Shown here: positions 48,188 through 56,733 of the stretch, one piece after another
Numbering within the stretch: the first letter of the stretch is position 1
Layout of the letters: each line of letters begins with the position of its first letter
DNA from: a bacterium endosymbiont of Escarpia laminata
GTDB taxonomy: Bacteria > Pseudomonadota > Gammaproteobacteria > Chromatiales > Chromatiaceae
Length of the DNA stretch: 64,000 nucleotides
Assembly: GCA_003660235.1 (NCBI GenBank)
Contig: QGON01000056.1
Span: 1 to 64,000, forward strand
Direction of reading: 5' to 3'
Made by a program: the position numbers and the translations under genes
Notes under the pieces: generated by a model
The model's input: the letters and a program-made list of their open reading frames with translations, nothing else
Database searches by the model: none
Told to the model about the DNA's origin: nothing

Positions 48188-49252
48188 TCAAATCGTTTTT
48201 GTCATCGCCACCAGCTTGTCCTGCACCGCTGTGGTTACTGGCGTTTTGGTAAAGGGGACAAAGCTGCAGTGTTTGCAAAGGCCATCCTTTTTTTCAAAGC
48301 CAACAAGTGAACGCCGCCATGCTACTGCATTGGCACCTGCGTATGTCAGAAAAATACTGCTTTGCGTATTCAAGTCGCCAATAATGCAATCTTGATGTTC
48401 AGGAATGTCAGAACGCAGATTGCAGCATGGCATGACAGAACCGTTATAGTCGATATAGACATGATAAAACGGCGACAAACATGGAGATGTGCGAACAGGA
48501 TGATTGGTGACCTCTACTGTTTCACCCCGGTTGCAGCCGGTGTTATCAAAATTGCGTCCATAGATACGCAATGACATATCTTTGTAGTCAATATCTGCTT
48601 CTAAACGGCGGTCAAAAAGATCAACTGTAATTTTTGCATTAAGACCAAGTTCGGCGAGCTTTTTTTGCATCCGTTGCCTAGTCTCTTCATGATCATATTT
48701 TTGGTTGCTGCGCAGATAAATCTGGATATTCAAGCTGTTCAGCCCGGCGTCGTAAAGTTCATCAAGATACTCTTTGGTCAGGTAATCACCATTGGTATTC
48801 ATGTGCAAAACTGCTTTTGGCACTAGCCTGCGTGCCTGGGCGATTTTGTCGATAATGATCCTGTCTGCCAGCGGTTCATTATAGCGGCTATAACTGATTT
48901 TCCTGTTATAGTCGCACTGACCCAGTTGCCTGAGGATGGATAAATATACATTTTCATCCATATGATGCTGTGCTGACCGCCGGTCATATTTTGCATTTGG
49001 ACAAAACCAACAAATGCGGTTGCAGTAGGAAAATACTTCTATTTCAACCATATCAACGGATCGTTTGAATAGACTCATCGCATTGTCATGATCGCCAAGA
49101 GGCGTAAAGTGATCCTGTCCAACAAAATCGAACGGAGTGCGTCCATGCTTGAAAATAGCGGCAAGGGCATCGTGGACCTGTACTCCGCCGACGCGCCTGA
49201 CTAAGTGCGCCAGTTGGCTTTTGACTCTGATGTGCCAAGGCCGTTTATTCAT
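48188..49252 (-). CDS. Radical SAM / SPASM-domain protein
   Basis: The N-terminal 4Fe-4S motif is CNRICWFCP (C-x3-C-x2-C), and SRYNEPLADRIIID and LHMNTNGDYLTKEYLDEL are typical of the radical SAM barrel. The C-terminal Cys residues (MPCCNLRSDIPEH and GLCKHCSFVPF) form a SPASM-type domain with additional clusters. Such enzymes modify peptides, sugars or other substrates; this one cannot be assigned. ATG 49252 gives 354 residues. The frame is open to a TTG at 49405 (405 residues), and the extra N-terminus may or may not be translated. It is convergent with the GT29 gene and separated by a MITE. Confidence 0.85.
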   Translation of the reverse strand: MNKRPWHIRVKSQLAHLVRRVGGVQVHDALAAIFKHGRTPFDFVGQDHFTPLGDHDNAMSLFKRSVDMVEIEVFSYCNRICWFCPNAKYDRRSAQHHMDENVYLSILRQLGQCDYNRKISYSRYNEPLADRIIIDKIAQARRLVPKAVLHMNTNGDYLTKEYLDELYDAGLNSLNIQIYLRSNQKYDHEETRQRMQKKLAELGLNAKITVDLFDRRLEADIDYKDMSLRIYGRNFDNTGCNRGETVEVTNHPVRTSPCLSPFYHVYIDYNGSVMPCCNLRSDIPEHQDCIIGDLNTQSSIFLTYAGANAVAWRRSLVGFEKKDGLCKHCSFVPFTKTPVTTAVQDKLVAMTKTI

Positions 49253-49420
49253 GGCCGATATGATCCATTTTTCGCATAATGAGTCTGTAGAAAAAGCATT
49301 TTTACCAACAAGTTCTGGTTTCCTGATATGCGGTTGAACGATGCTTTTGTCTGTCCGAGTGAATTTCCCTTTAACCAATTCTTGAATACATCTATAAGCA
49401 GCCAATTATTATTGTTTTCC

Positions 49421-49834
49421 TCAGGTGAATGGATTTTTCATGGCTATTCCAGAATAAAATTGACTGTTATTCAAATCTTCTGAAAGGATGACATCACATT
49501 TTGCTTGCTCAGCCGCACTGATGATACATGCATCCCAAAAACTGATTTGGTAGGAAGTCTTGATCTCTACGCTCCGTCTTATCAGAGCTGGACTTTGCTG
49601 AATGACTTCCAGCCCCTCCAGAAGAACCAGCTGCCTGAGAATTACATCCTGACGTTGATGTAATTTATTCAGAGCCACATGAGCGTATTCCTGTAAAACC
49701 TGAGTAGAAATAACACCAGTTCCAGATCTCATATGCTCAGCTACAATTTCCAGAGATCTTTTCTGTTTTTCCACATCACGAGCATCATTGGCATAAACTA
49801 TGATATTGGTGTCAAGGAATTGTTTGCTCATCAA
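49421..49834 (-). CDS. vapC: PIN-domain toxin (VapC)
   Basis: A 137-residue PIN protein: KQFLDTNIIVYANDARD (Asp), QVLQEYAHVALNKLHQ (Glu) and ISFWDACIISAAEQAKC (Asp), SEDLNNSQ. It overlaps the antitoxin by 4 bases. Its stop lies 15 bases from the far end of the upstream radical SAM reading frame. Confidence 0.9.
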   Translation of the reverse strand: MMSKQFLDTNIIVYANDARDVEKQKRSLEIVAEHMRSGTGVISTQVLQEYAHVALNKLHQRQDVILRQLVLLEGLEVIQQSPALIRRSVEIKTSYQISFWDACIISAAEQAKCDVILSEDLNNSQFYSGIAMKNPFT

Positions 49835-50067
49835 TCGGCATGACGATCATAGATCGCATCTCTTGAAAACTTGAAACTGCTGTCAGATTGGCCTGGCATA
49901 GTGCTTGCGAGATGCACGAACTCATCAGCCGCTTTTTCCGCCTCACATCCCCCCGTAAGCCGGAGTAGATAATCTCTAACCAACTGATTCAGCGATGTGT
50001 TGTGTGCCCTGGCATATTCACGTCCCTTTTTGATCAATTCTTCATTTGCTGAAAGTGTAATGTTCAT
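49831..50067 (-). CDS. RHH-type antitoxin
   Basis: ATG 50067 after TGGAGGTAGAC gives 78 residues: MNITLSANEELIKKGREYAR then NTSLNQLVRDYLLRLTG, a ribbon-helix-helix DNA-binding part (DUF6364-like), and a toxin-binding tail. A start further upstream at 50109 would add 14 residues without ribosome site support. Confidence 0.88.
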   Translation of the reverse strand: MNITLSANEELIKKGREYARAHNTSLNQLVRDYLLRLTGGCEAEKAADEFVHLASTMPGQSDSSFKFSRDAIYDRHAD

Positions 50068-50109
50068 GTCTACCTCCAGATTAGCCCTGTACGTGCGATA
50101 TGTGCGCAA

Positions 50110-50264
50110 GTATAACGCAGTGTTTTGTGGGGAGCAAATATTGGCATTTATTGGCTCTTCATGAGTTTACGAGAAAAGTGGCCCGACTCTATCGGCGCTT
50201 AGTGCGACCGGACAAGGTTGTGTATTCGACCCCTTCATCTGAAACCGTTGCATGACTCTGCAAG
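50110..50264. other. Intergenic promoter region between two divergent TA modules
   Basis: About 155 bases between two divergent antitoxin genes; it must hold both promoters. I see no gene. A clear operator candidate for the right-hand module follows at 50265-50286. Confidence 0.5.
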
Positions 50265-50286
50265 ATTAGCTAAGCTATTAGCTAAT
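50265..50286. promoter_or_regulatory. Candidate Phd operator: paired TTAGCTAA sites
   Basis: ATTAGCTAA at 50265-50273 and ATTAGCTAAT at 50277-50286, each a near-perfect palindrome, repeat with a 12-base centre spacing, 22 bases upstream of the antitoxin start. Phd-family antitoxins bind such paired palindromes. Confidence 0.55.
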
Positions 50287-50308
50287 AAGTGACTTTGGAG
50301 GCGCTCAC

Positions 50309-50533
50309 ATGCAAGTCAATGTACACCAGGCTAAGTCCCAACTTTCGAAACTGATTGAGAGGGCATTGGCTGGAGAGGAAGTGATTATTGCCCGCAACAA
50401 TAAACCTACGGTGCGGCTCGAGGTACTCCCCGAAGCTCGGGACAAACGCAGGTTGGGTGCTTTGAAGGGGCTGGTAAAGTACATGGCGAATGATTTTGAC
50501 GATACGCCGGATGACTTCAAGGGTTACCTGTAA
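50309..50533 (+). CDS. Phd/YefM-type antitoxin
   Basis: ATG 50309 after TTTGGAGG gives 74 residues: MQVNVHQAKSQLSKLIERAL then EEVIIARNNKPTVRLEVLP, the Phd DNA-binding fold, and a short acidic tail for toxin binding. Its stop overlaps the toxin start by one base. Confidence 0.9.
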   Translation: MQVNVHQAKSQLSKLIERALAGEEVIIARNNKPTVRLEVLPEARDKRRLGALKGLVKYMANDFDDTPDDFKGYL

Positions 50534-50919
50534 TGGACCTATTGTTGGACACTCATGCCTTCATATGGATGAGCAGTCAACCCCAGCATCTTTCGCAAAC
50601 TGCCAGGGCGCTTCTGGAAGATGAAAAAAACGCCGTCTCCGTTAGTATTATGTCTTTCTGGGAGATGACAATAAAAATCAGTCTTGGCAAACTGGATCTG
50701 GGTGCGGACTGGATGAGCCAGCTGCAGGGTTTTATGAGAGACAATGCAGTATCCAGCCTGCCGCTGCGTCCTGAGCATTGCACAACGCTTAGCTCATTGC
50801 CCTTTATCCACCGCGATCCGTTCGATCGCATGCTCGTAGCCCAGGCGCTGTCGGAGAAGTTGATTCTGATAAGTAAGGATGGAGGCTTGAGGGGGTACGA
50901 GGTCGAGGTTGTTTGGTGA
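50533..50919 (+). CDS. vapC: PIN-domain toxin (VapC)
   Basis: A 128-residue PIN protein: MDLLLDTHAFIWMSSQPQHL (Asp6), SIMSFWEMTIKISLGKL (Glu) and RDPFDRMLVAQALSEKL (Asp), LISKDGGLRGY. The DTHAFIW start and RDPFDRML motif define the subgroup that pairs with Phd-like antitoxins. Confidence 0.92.
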   Translation: MDLLLDTHAFIWMSSQPQHLSQTARALLEDEKNAVSVSIMSFWEMTIKISLGKLDLGADWMSQLQGFMRDNAVSSLPLRPEHCTTLSSLPFIHRDPFDRMLVAQALSEKLILISKDGGLRGYEVEVVW

Positions 50920-50971
50920 TCGAAAAGATGGCTTGTCAGCGAAATTTGTGGGTATTTTAAGATAAGTATTG

Positions 50972-51074
50972 CTCTCGCCAAGCTCCCCGTGAACACGTAC
51001 GGCAACATCAACAATCTTTTTCCCAATCTCATTTTCTGTCATTCGCCGCTTTTCCCTTTGCGTCTTTGCGAGAG
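50972..51074 (-). pseudogene. Internally deleted GxxExxY element
   Basis: On the minus strand, ATG 51042 starts MTENEIGKKIVDVAVRVHGE, the start of GxxExxY proteins, and breaks off after GELGE; the LLExxYE core and the nuclease-like part are gone. The right arm (51054-51074, CCCTTTGCGTCTTTGCGAG and so on) and the left CTCTCGCCAAG (50972-50982) are inverted repeats, and the left arm lies where the gene is cut. This looks like an element whose middle was deleted. No intact gene is seen from 50920 to 51235. Confidence 0.7.
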
Positions 51075-51235
51075 TTTGTGGCACTCTGAAATTTCCCTGC
51101 GAAACGGCCTTCTAGATATTCCTTGCAGTTATTAGCCCGCTTATGCCATCTAAGTTGCTTGATATCATGCGGTTGGCGAACTAATCGAGACGAACTTCAT
51201 CCTTGGATTTTACTGGCGAGCATTCAATATCCTGG

Positions 51236-52558
51236 TCACGCTACATCCGAATGTTTAATGCCATCCTGTACTGAATTGATATAGGCATCGAGGAGAACAT
51301 GAGGAGGCACGACCGGCACATCTGCTGCTGTTGAATGAGAAGCCTTTTCTGATGCCTGTGTGAGATCTAATAGATGTTGGTAATCAATACCCGAATGACT
51401 TTTTAGCCCTGGAGTTTTCCGATAGAAATTTCCGTTTATCTGGTTTTTTTCTATGAGGTGGTTTCTGAATCGCTGAAATAACTTTCTGTCCACTTTTTCC
51501 TGGGTTTTCCAGAACTCTTTCATATTCCCCTGAAACGTAAGTCCTGCCATATTGTAGATGGCATGGCCCGATGTTTTAACGGGTGTGCCATGTAATATCG
51601 AGGATAGGCCTACCGTGCTATTTAACAGGACCGTGCCTTTGGCATGATTCAGCAGGGTGGGTAGATGCATGTCGTGAACATAGACAACCCGCGCTTTGCA
51701 GCCGTACCTGTCGGCAAGTTTATTGATAATTCGGGTGTAGTCTGAGTAACCCCTGTCCAGTGGATGATGTTTGATCACCAGAAGGGTGTCTGTGGGTGCA
51801 TGTTTCGCAAAGGAGGAGATCACTCTTCTGATAAAAGCAGCTGCAGAGGGAACCGACGACCAGATTTTTATCTGTGCATCGTTATGGACCTGCAGCGGTA
51901 CGAGGAAAAATCTCTTTGAATAGTGTGTTGTCAGTTGTTGTTGAACGCCACGTTCACAAAAACGGTAGTAGTATTTTCTGAATGCCGCGCGTATCCAGAC
52001 TACCGCCTCGTTGTACCATTTGAATGGGCGATGGTGGATGTAGTGTGGAAAGTGACTTTGCCCAAGCCATCCCATAAAAAAATAGACGGCCGCATACCAA
52101 CCTGCATGGGCAAATGAGTAGGGGACTGATGCGGGTTGTCTTAAGGCCTCTTCCTGGATATTTTTATATGCCTCTGGAGAACGCGGAATGGATGAACGTC
52201 CATTTACGCCATCTTTTTCAAGAGTGATGTAGTGAGGCCGGAGATAGCCCTCCTCAAAGACAAATACGTTAATGGATAGCAAACGTGCAACTTCATAGGA
52301 TCTCCTGTGGTAGGAGCGTTCATCCCCGAACAGGTAGATGGCGGTGATTTTAAAATCTTCCAGAAACTGCTTTAGAAACTCGGGCCAATGCTCAATAGTG
52401 CCGGTGTAGTCCACACTATTCTCACCATTGAAGAAAAAGCGGTCTCCCGCATTGAGGTTTATCTTGAAAACAGTATGCCCGGATTCTTCCAGGTCCATGG
52501 CGAGGCGCTTGAAAAAAGGCCCCACTGGCCCTTGAAGCAGGAGAGTATTACTTGCCAT
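51236..52558 (-). CDS. kpsS: Capsule polysaccharide biosynthesis protein KpsS
   Basis: Adds the first Kdo to phosphatidylglycerol in the lipid anchor of group 2 capsules. The 440-residue protein has LLQGPVGPFFKRLAMDLEE at the start, IYLFGDERSYHR, FVFEEGYLRPHYITLE and IKHHPLDRGYSDY, with GTVLLNSTVGLSSILHGTPV, all typical of the KpsS/LipB family. Its start overlaps kpsC by 11 bases on the same strand. The tail ends 240 bases from the deleted GxxExxY element. Confidence 0.93.
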   Translation of the reverse strand: MASNTLLLQGPVGPFFKRLAMDLEESGHTVFKINLNAGDRFFFNGENSVDYTGTIEHWPEFLKQFLEDFKITAIYLFGDERSYHRRSYEVARLLSINVFVFEEGYLRPHYITLEKDGVNGRSSIPRSPEAYKNIQEEALRQPASVPYSFAHAGWYAAVYFFMGWLGQSHFPHYIHHRPFKWYNEAVVWIRAAFRKYYYRFCERGVQQQLTTHYSKRFFLVPLQVHNDAQIKIWSSVPSAAAFIRRVISSFAKHAPTDTLLVIKHHPLDRGYSDYTRIINKLADRYGCKARVVYVHDMHLPTLLNHAKGTVLLNSTVGLSSILHGTPVKTSGHAIYNMAGLTFQGNMKEFWKTQEKVDRKLFQRFRNHLIEKNQINGNFYRKTPGLKSHSGIDYQHLLDLTQASEKASHSTAADVPVVPPHVLLDAYINSVQDGIKHSDVA

Positions 52559-54692
52559 ACATCAATCCCTGAATAAGGTTATTTAGCTTCCTGGCCATAC
52601 GACTGGTTCCATGTGAGCTAATTCGAGTCTCGTTGGTTGCCGATGATCGTTGATGCTCAAGCCCTCTGATGGCCATTTCCGGGCTGGAAAAAGCCCTAGA
52701 AAAACCATTGATATAACGCGGGTATAATACCATACAACCGGCTATCAGTTCATCTATTGTCAAAGTCCTGTTTCTGCAATTTCTGCGATCCAGTTTGTGT
52801 TTATCAGTGGTAAGCCCCCATCCCGCATAGAAAGGAAGACCGTAGGTGGTAACCCGTTTACCCCTTAACAGCCCTTCAAAACCGACCAGGGAGGTCATGG
52901 TGTGTACCTCATCAACGGTATCGAGACATTGTGAGATGCTGATATCGGTAACCAGCTGATCAAAATAGGGGGGGTGCCGGGTTTTTCTCTGTCCCTTTCG
53001 GTTTCCACTCAGCACATCCGGGTGTGGTTTGTAGATGATGTAGGCATCAGGGGCATTTTCCCTCACAGCTTGAAGCAGTGCTTCATTTGTGTGGACATCT
53101 CTGCACCCCAGGCGGATCGAGGCATCATCTTCGACCTGACCGGGAACCAGGATAATACGCTGTGCGGATTTCGCTGAGTGGGTAAGCGGTTTTCTTTCGC
53201 CGACGTTATATTTACTGATTCCGGAGTCGATAAGTGCTTTTCGTATCGACTGGGCGCGGTGAATCTTTTCCTCAGAAAAAACAGTGTTTTCCAGGATTGT
53301 TTCCAGGTCACTGGTTTGACTTGGGTCGAAATAGATCCCCTGGTTGTCCAGAACCAGGGATGCCGGGGCTGTCAGATCAGAACCCAGGCCCACGGAACGC
53401 AGGAAGCCGTCCTCCATACGCCAGATGGGAATATTATGTTCTCTGGCAAGATCGCGTATTTTTTCATTCTCACGAACCCCCCAGACTACAATGCGGGCAT
53501 CTTTCTGTGGCAGGCGGCGCTCTATCTGCCAGGCACTGCTGGCGAAGCGAACTTTATTCCAGGGACTGTAGAGGTAGTCGCGAACATAACCACGCTTCCA
53601 TGGAGTGAAGCCATAACAGAAAAGGCTGCCACTGTTTTCAATAAAGTAGTGCCGTTGAAGGGTGAAGTGGTTGATGACCCGTTCGATTTCGCATGATTTG
53701 CCGGTATCCGGGTCGCGGTACCGACTGTAAAGGATATAGGCCGCGATAAAGAGCTGTTCTATGGTGCGATTCCTGGCACGTCTGGGAATCTGAATCCGGT
53801 CATCGGTAAGCCCCCAACCGGCATAGAAAGGGGCGCCGAAGCAGGTAACCGATTTGCCTGACATCAGCGCTTCGAAACCCATTTGTGAAGTAACGACGTA
53901 GACATGGTCAACCTGATGTAGCAGGTTGATCGGATTGCAATTTTCGGAAAGAAGATGAACGCGCGGGTGTTCCCCGGCCCGCAGGAGGTGGCTCTGCTTC
54001 CTGCCGGCAATCACATCGGGGTGAATCTTGACCAGGATCTCTGCTGCGGGGTGCTCCTCCAGTGCGGCATCAAGCATGCGGGTAAAGCTTTCAGGTCCCG
54101 CCAGGCCCTGCTCGATGGAGAGATCGCCGGCTGTCTGGTCCACAACAAGAATGCGTTTTATTGCTGTTGGCTTGAGAGTGATATCCGGACTGGAATTGTA
54201 CTTGGAGAGCCGATTGTCGATGATCAGCTTGATGCACTGTTGTGCCCTTGAAATCAGCGCCCTGTTTTCCAGGGGATTCTGAGCGCCATCGATAGTCTGC
54301 CGTAGACTGCTGAATGGAGGCGAGTCCGGTATATCGTCGAACTCGCCGGTAAGAATTTTCTCCAGGCGAGAGGGGCGGGTTGCGTCATAGTAGATCCCCA
54401 GATCGTCTACCACCATGGAAAGGGGAGGTGAGTGATCTACACCCAGGCCAACTGAGCGCAGAAAGCCGTCTTCCAGGGTGAGGTAGCGGAGATTATTGGA
54501 TTCAGCGTATCGCCGGGCTGCGATCGTGTTGTTTTTTAACCCCCATCCAATGACCGTCTCATTGTGATGTTTTGACGCGAGACGGGGGAAGAACTTCCAT
54601 CTCCTTGAAACGGCGTCGACACCAAGGAAACTTCGAAGATGGGGAATCCTGAAGATCCCCCTGGAAAACGTCACCGCTGATGTTGATGGCAT
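52548..54692 (-). CDS. kpsC: Capsule polysaccharide biosynthesis protein KpsC
   Basis: Builds the poly-beta-Kdo linker with two transferase modules. The 714-residue protein has two homologous halves: LEDGFLRSVGLGVDHSPPL (near residue 75) and MEDGFLRSVGLGSDLTAPA (near residue 430). Each is followed by a dyad LVDQTAGDLS or LVPGQVEDDAS, KIHPD / KPHPDV and a VTSQMGFEALMSGK / MTSLVGFEGLLRGK segment, then FYAGWGLTDD / FYAGWGLTTD. The ATG overlaps the cysC stop by one base. Its presence with KpsS indicates a Kdo lipid anchor, although no kdsA, kpsF or kpsU lies in the window. Confidence 0.95.
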   Translation of the reverse strand: MPSTSAVTFSRGIFRIPHLRSFLGVDAVSRRWKFFPRLASKHHNETVIGWGLKNNTIAARRYAESNNLRYLTLEDGFLRSVGLGVDHSPPLSMVVDDLGIYYDATRPSRLEKILTGEFDDIPDSPPFSSLRQTIDGAQNPLENRALISRAQQCIKLIIDNRLSKYNSSPDITLKPTAIKRILVVDQTAGDLSIEQGLAGPESFTRMLDAALEEHPAAEILVKIHPDVIAGRKQSHLLRAGEHPRVHLLSENCNPINLLHQVDHVYVVTSQMGFEALMSGKSVTCFGAPFYAGWGLTDDRIQIPRRARNRTIEQLFIAAYILYSRYRDPDTGKSCEIERVINHFTLQRHYFIENSGSLFCYGFTPWKRGYVRDYLYSPWNKVRFASSAWQIERRLPQKDARIVVWGVRENEKIRDLAREHNIPIWRMEDGFLRSVGLGSDLTAPASLVLDNQGIYFDPSQTSDLETILENTVFSEEKIHRAQSIRKALIDSGISKYNVGERKPLTHSAKSAQRIILVPGQVEDDASIRLGCRDVHTNEALLQAVRENAPDAYIIYKPHPDVLSGNRKGQRKTRHPPYFDQLVTDISISQCLDTVDEVHTMTSLVGFEGLLRGKRVTTYGLPFYAGWGLTTDKHKLDRRNCRNRTLTIDELIAGCMVLYPRYINGFSRAFSSPEMAIRGLEHQRSSATNETRISSHGTSRMARKLNNLIQGLMYGK

Positions 54693-55330
54693 CAGTGTGC
54701 GACAGAGAGAGGCTCCTTAGACTTTTCGGTTTGGCGCAGAATGATTCCGCGCTCGACCAGGATTTCAAGCAGCTGCTCTACGCACACCTCCAGGGCGTTG
54801 TTTTCGGTATCGATGCTGATTTCAGGGTTTTCCGGTACCTCGTAGGGAGAGGAAATGCCTGTGAAATCGGAGATTTCGCCAGCGCGGGCGCGTTTGTAGA
54901 GCCCTTTTACATCGCGTCTCTCGCACTCCTCGATGGAGCAATGGCAGTAGATCTCGATGAAATCATCATCAACAAACAGCTTTCTGACATTTTTGCGATC
55001 ATCCGTGAAGGGTGAGATAAAGGCGGTAAGGGCAATGACACCGGCTTCAACAAACAGTTTGGCCATTTCGCCGATTCTGCGAATATTTTCTTTTCTGTCT
55101 TCAACACTGAACCCAAGATCACCACAGAGTCCATGGCGCACATTGTCCCCGTCAAAGACATAGGTGCGTCCTCCCCGCTGATGGAGTTGTTCCTCAAGCG
55201 CATGGGCCAGAGTCGATTTTCCCGAGCCGGAGAGACCGGTAAACCAGAGGACGACGGATTTGTGCTGATTGAGCTTTTCCCTGCGTTCGCGGGTGACAGT
55301 GGCGCAGTGCCAAACGATATTGTTGTCCAT
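54692..55330 (-). CDS. cysC: Adenylylsulfate kinase
   Basis: Phosphorylates APS to PAPS, the sulfate donor for sulfotransferases. The 212-residue length is normal. The P-loop is [10 protein letters not shown] (residues 31-40), followed by [29 protein letters not shown] and FISPFTDDR. It is the first gene of the cysC-kpsC-kpsS operon, sharing one base with kpsC. No cysDN sulfate adenylyltransferase is in the window, so APS must come from elsewhere in the genome. Context suggests sulfation of the capsule. Confidence 0.95.
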   Translation of the reverse strand: MDNNIVWHCATVTRERREKLNQHKSVVLWFTGLSGSGKSTLAHALEEQLHQRGGRTYVFDGDNVRHGLCGDLGFSVEDRKENIRRIGEMAKLFVEAGVIALTAFISPFTDDRKNVRKLFVDDDFIEIYCHCSIEECERRDVKGLYKRARAGEISDFTGISSPYEVPENPEISIDTENNALEVCVEQLLEILVERGIILRQTEKSKEPLSVAH

Positions 55331-55503
55331 TTTAGTATTTGCTTAAATTGTTGGGGTAATTATCAGATAAACAGCGCAAGAATATCATGGTGACGAAAAA
55401 ACGCTATAGGGTATTGCGCATAGGAATTTTGGCCGTTTTTGCGATATTCAAGGATGTCTCCCAGTGGAGTAACAACTTTGCTTCGATGGGTTTCAACAGA
55501 ACG

Positions 55504-55580
55504 GTAGGGTGGATAAGTGAAACGCATCCATCTTTTCTTGCGACCACTTTGGTGGATGCGCTGTGGCTTATCCACCCTAC
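55504..55580. repeat. Extragenic palindromic repeat
   Basis: GTAGGGTGGATAAG (55504-55517) and CTTATCCACCCTAC (55567-55580) are a perfect 14-base inverted repeat, with an inner pair CGCATCCA / TGGATGCG (55523-55530 and 55553-55560). It lies between cysC and the response regulator gene and may also end transcription from one of them. The remainder of 55331-55622 shows no gene. Confidence 0.75.
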
Positions 55581-55622
55581 GGCCGCTACTGCCATATCCA
55601 TCACTACAATGTTGATGGAGTA

Positions 55623-56279
55623 TTAGTGGGTGACGATGCCCTTCTCAATCGCATATGTGGTCAGGGCGGAAGCATTGTGCAGATCGAGCTTCTTCATCAG
55701 ATTCGCGCGGTGTTTTTCAACGGTTTTAATACTGATGCAGAGGAACTCCGCCATGCTTTTGTTGGTATGCCCCTCCGCAACGAGCTTCAGTATCTGTTTT
55801 TCCCGTCGGGTGACTGTAGCCCACTCGGTCAATGGCTCGGAATTTTTTTGCCCGACCAGATATCCTTGCACTACCTTGTCGGTAATGTCAGGGCTTAAAT
55901 AGATCTTGCCGCGCATCACCCTTTCCACTGCGATCAGCAGTTCAGAGTGGGTGGCGTCCTTGAGGATGTAGCCGTTGGCCCCGGCATTGAGACTGGCGAG
56001 CACATACTCCTCCTCGTTGTGTGCCGTAAGCACGAGGATCTTCATTTCCGGGATCCGGTTTCTGATCTCCTGTATTGCATCCATGCCGTTCATGCCTGGC
56101 ATGTTCAGGTCCATGATCGTCATATCGGGTTTTTTTTCCACGGTGCAACGAATCGCCTCCCGACCGTTTCCCGCCTCTCCGACGATGGTGTAGTCAGGGT
56201 TGCTCTCTAACAGCGATTTCAAACCAGCCCTTAGGATTGTGTAGTCTTCTGCAAGAACTATTCGTATCTTTTTTCCCAT
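55623..56279 (-). CDS. NarL/FixJ-type response regulator
   Basis: A 218-residue two-domain regulator. The receiver domain begins KIRIVLAEDYTILRAGLKSLL; the phosphoacceptor is Asp57 in MTIMDLNMPG, and Lys107 lies in GYILKDAT. The C-terminal LuxR-type helix-turn-helix has TRREKQILKLVAEGHTNKSM and ISIKTVEKHRANLMKKL. It is divergent from the histidine kinase at 56734 and next to the capsule operon, so control of capsule genes is plausible but not shown. Confidence 0.93.
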   Translation of the reverse strand: MGKKIRIVLAEDYTILRAGLKSLLESNPDYTIVGEAGNGREAIRCTVEKKPDMTIMDLNMPGMNGMDAIQEIRNRIPEMKILVLTAHNEEEYVLASLNAGANGYILKDATHSELLIAVERVMRGKIYLSPDITDKVVQGYLVGQKNSEPLTEWATVTRREKQILKLVAEGHTNKSMAEFLCISIKTVEKHRANLMKKLDLHNASALTTYAIEKGIVTH

Positions 56280-56733
56280 CTTTATATGCCTGATTCACTG
56301 CAAATGCAGCTTCTCATGGTGATGCCTGCGTCTTCTCGATCCTGCAACCGAATTTCCGGCAACAGTTGAACATGTCCAGTGAAAGCCAGGCCACAGCAGG
56401 GTGGCATTCAATTTCCGGTTCAATCATCTCGACCTATAACCTCCAGGGTTAGTCGGTGTCCATGTTAATGAATATAGTCAAATGATGCTTTATTCAAATC
56501 AAACGGTTCATTAGATCGTTTTTGACGCACAATGCATAAAACGGGCGTTTGGCAAACACTTCACGCACGATGTGACTCAGCTTACTCTCATTTACCTGGT
56601 GTGAAAATATAACCCTAATATTGCTCATTTCCCAAGGTAAGCCTTGCCCCTGGGTAGCGGTTCTGTCAATTAGGGGCTACATTGCAAGGGTGGCCTAAGC
56701 TGGCAGGTAGAGTGGTGTGACGCTTACGAGTGG
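56280..56733. other. Divergent promoter region between response regulator and kinase
   Basis: About 450 bases without a gene. TAACC / GGTTA (56437-56451) is a small stem, and GCCCCT (56648-56653) pairs with AGGGGC (56675-56680). The second stem could be part of a control region for the kinase gene. Confidence 0.45.
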
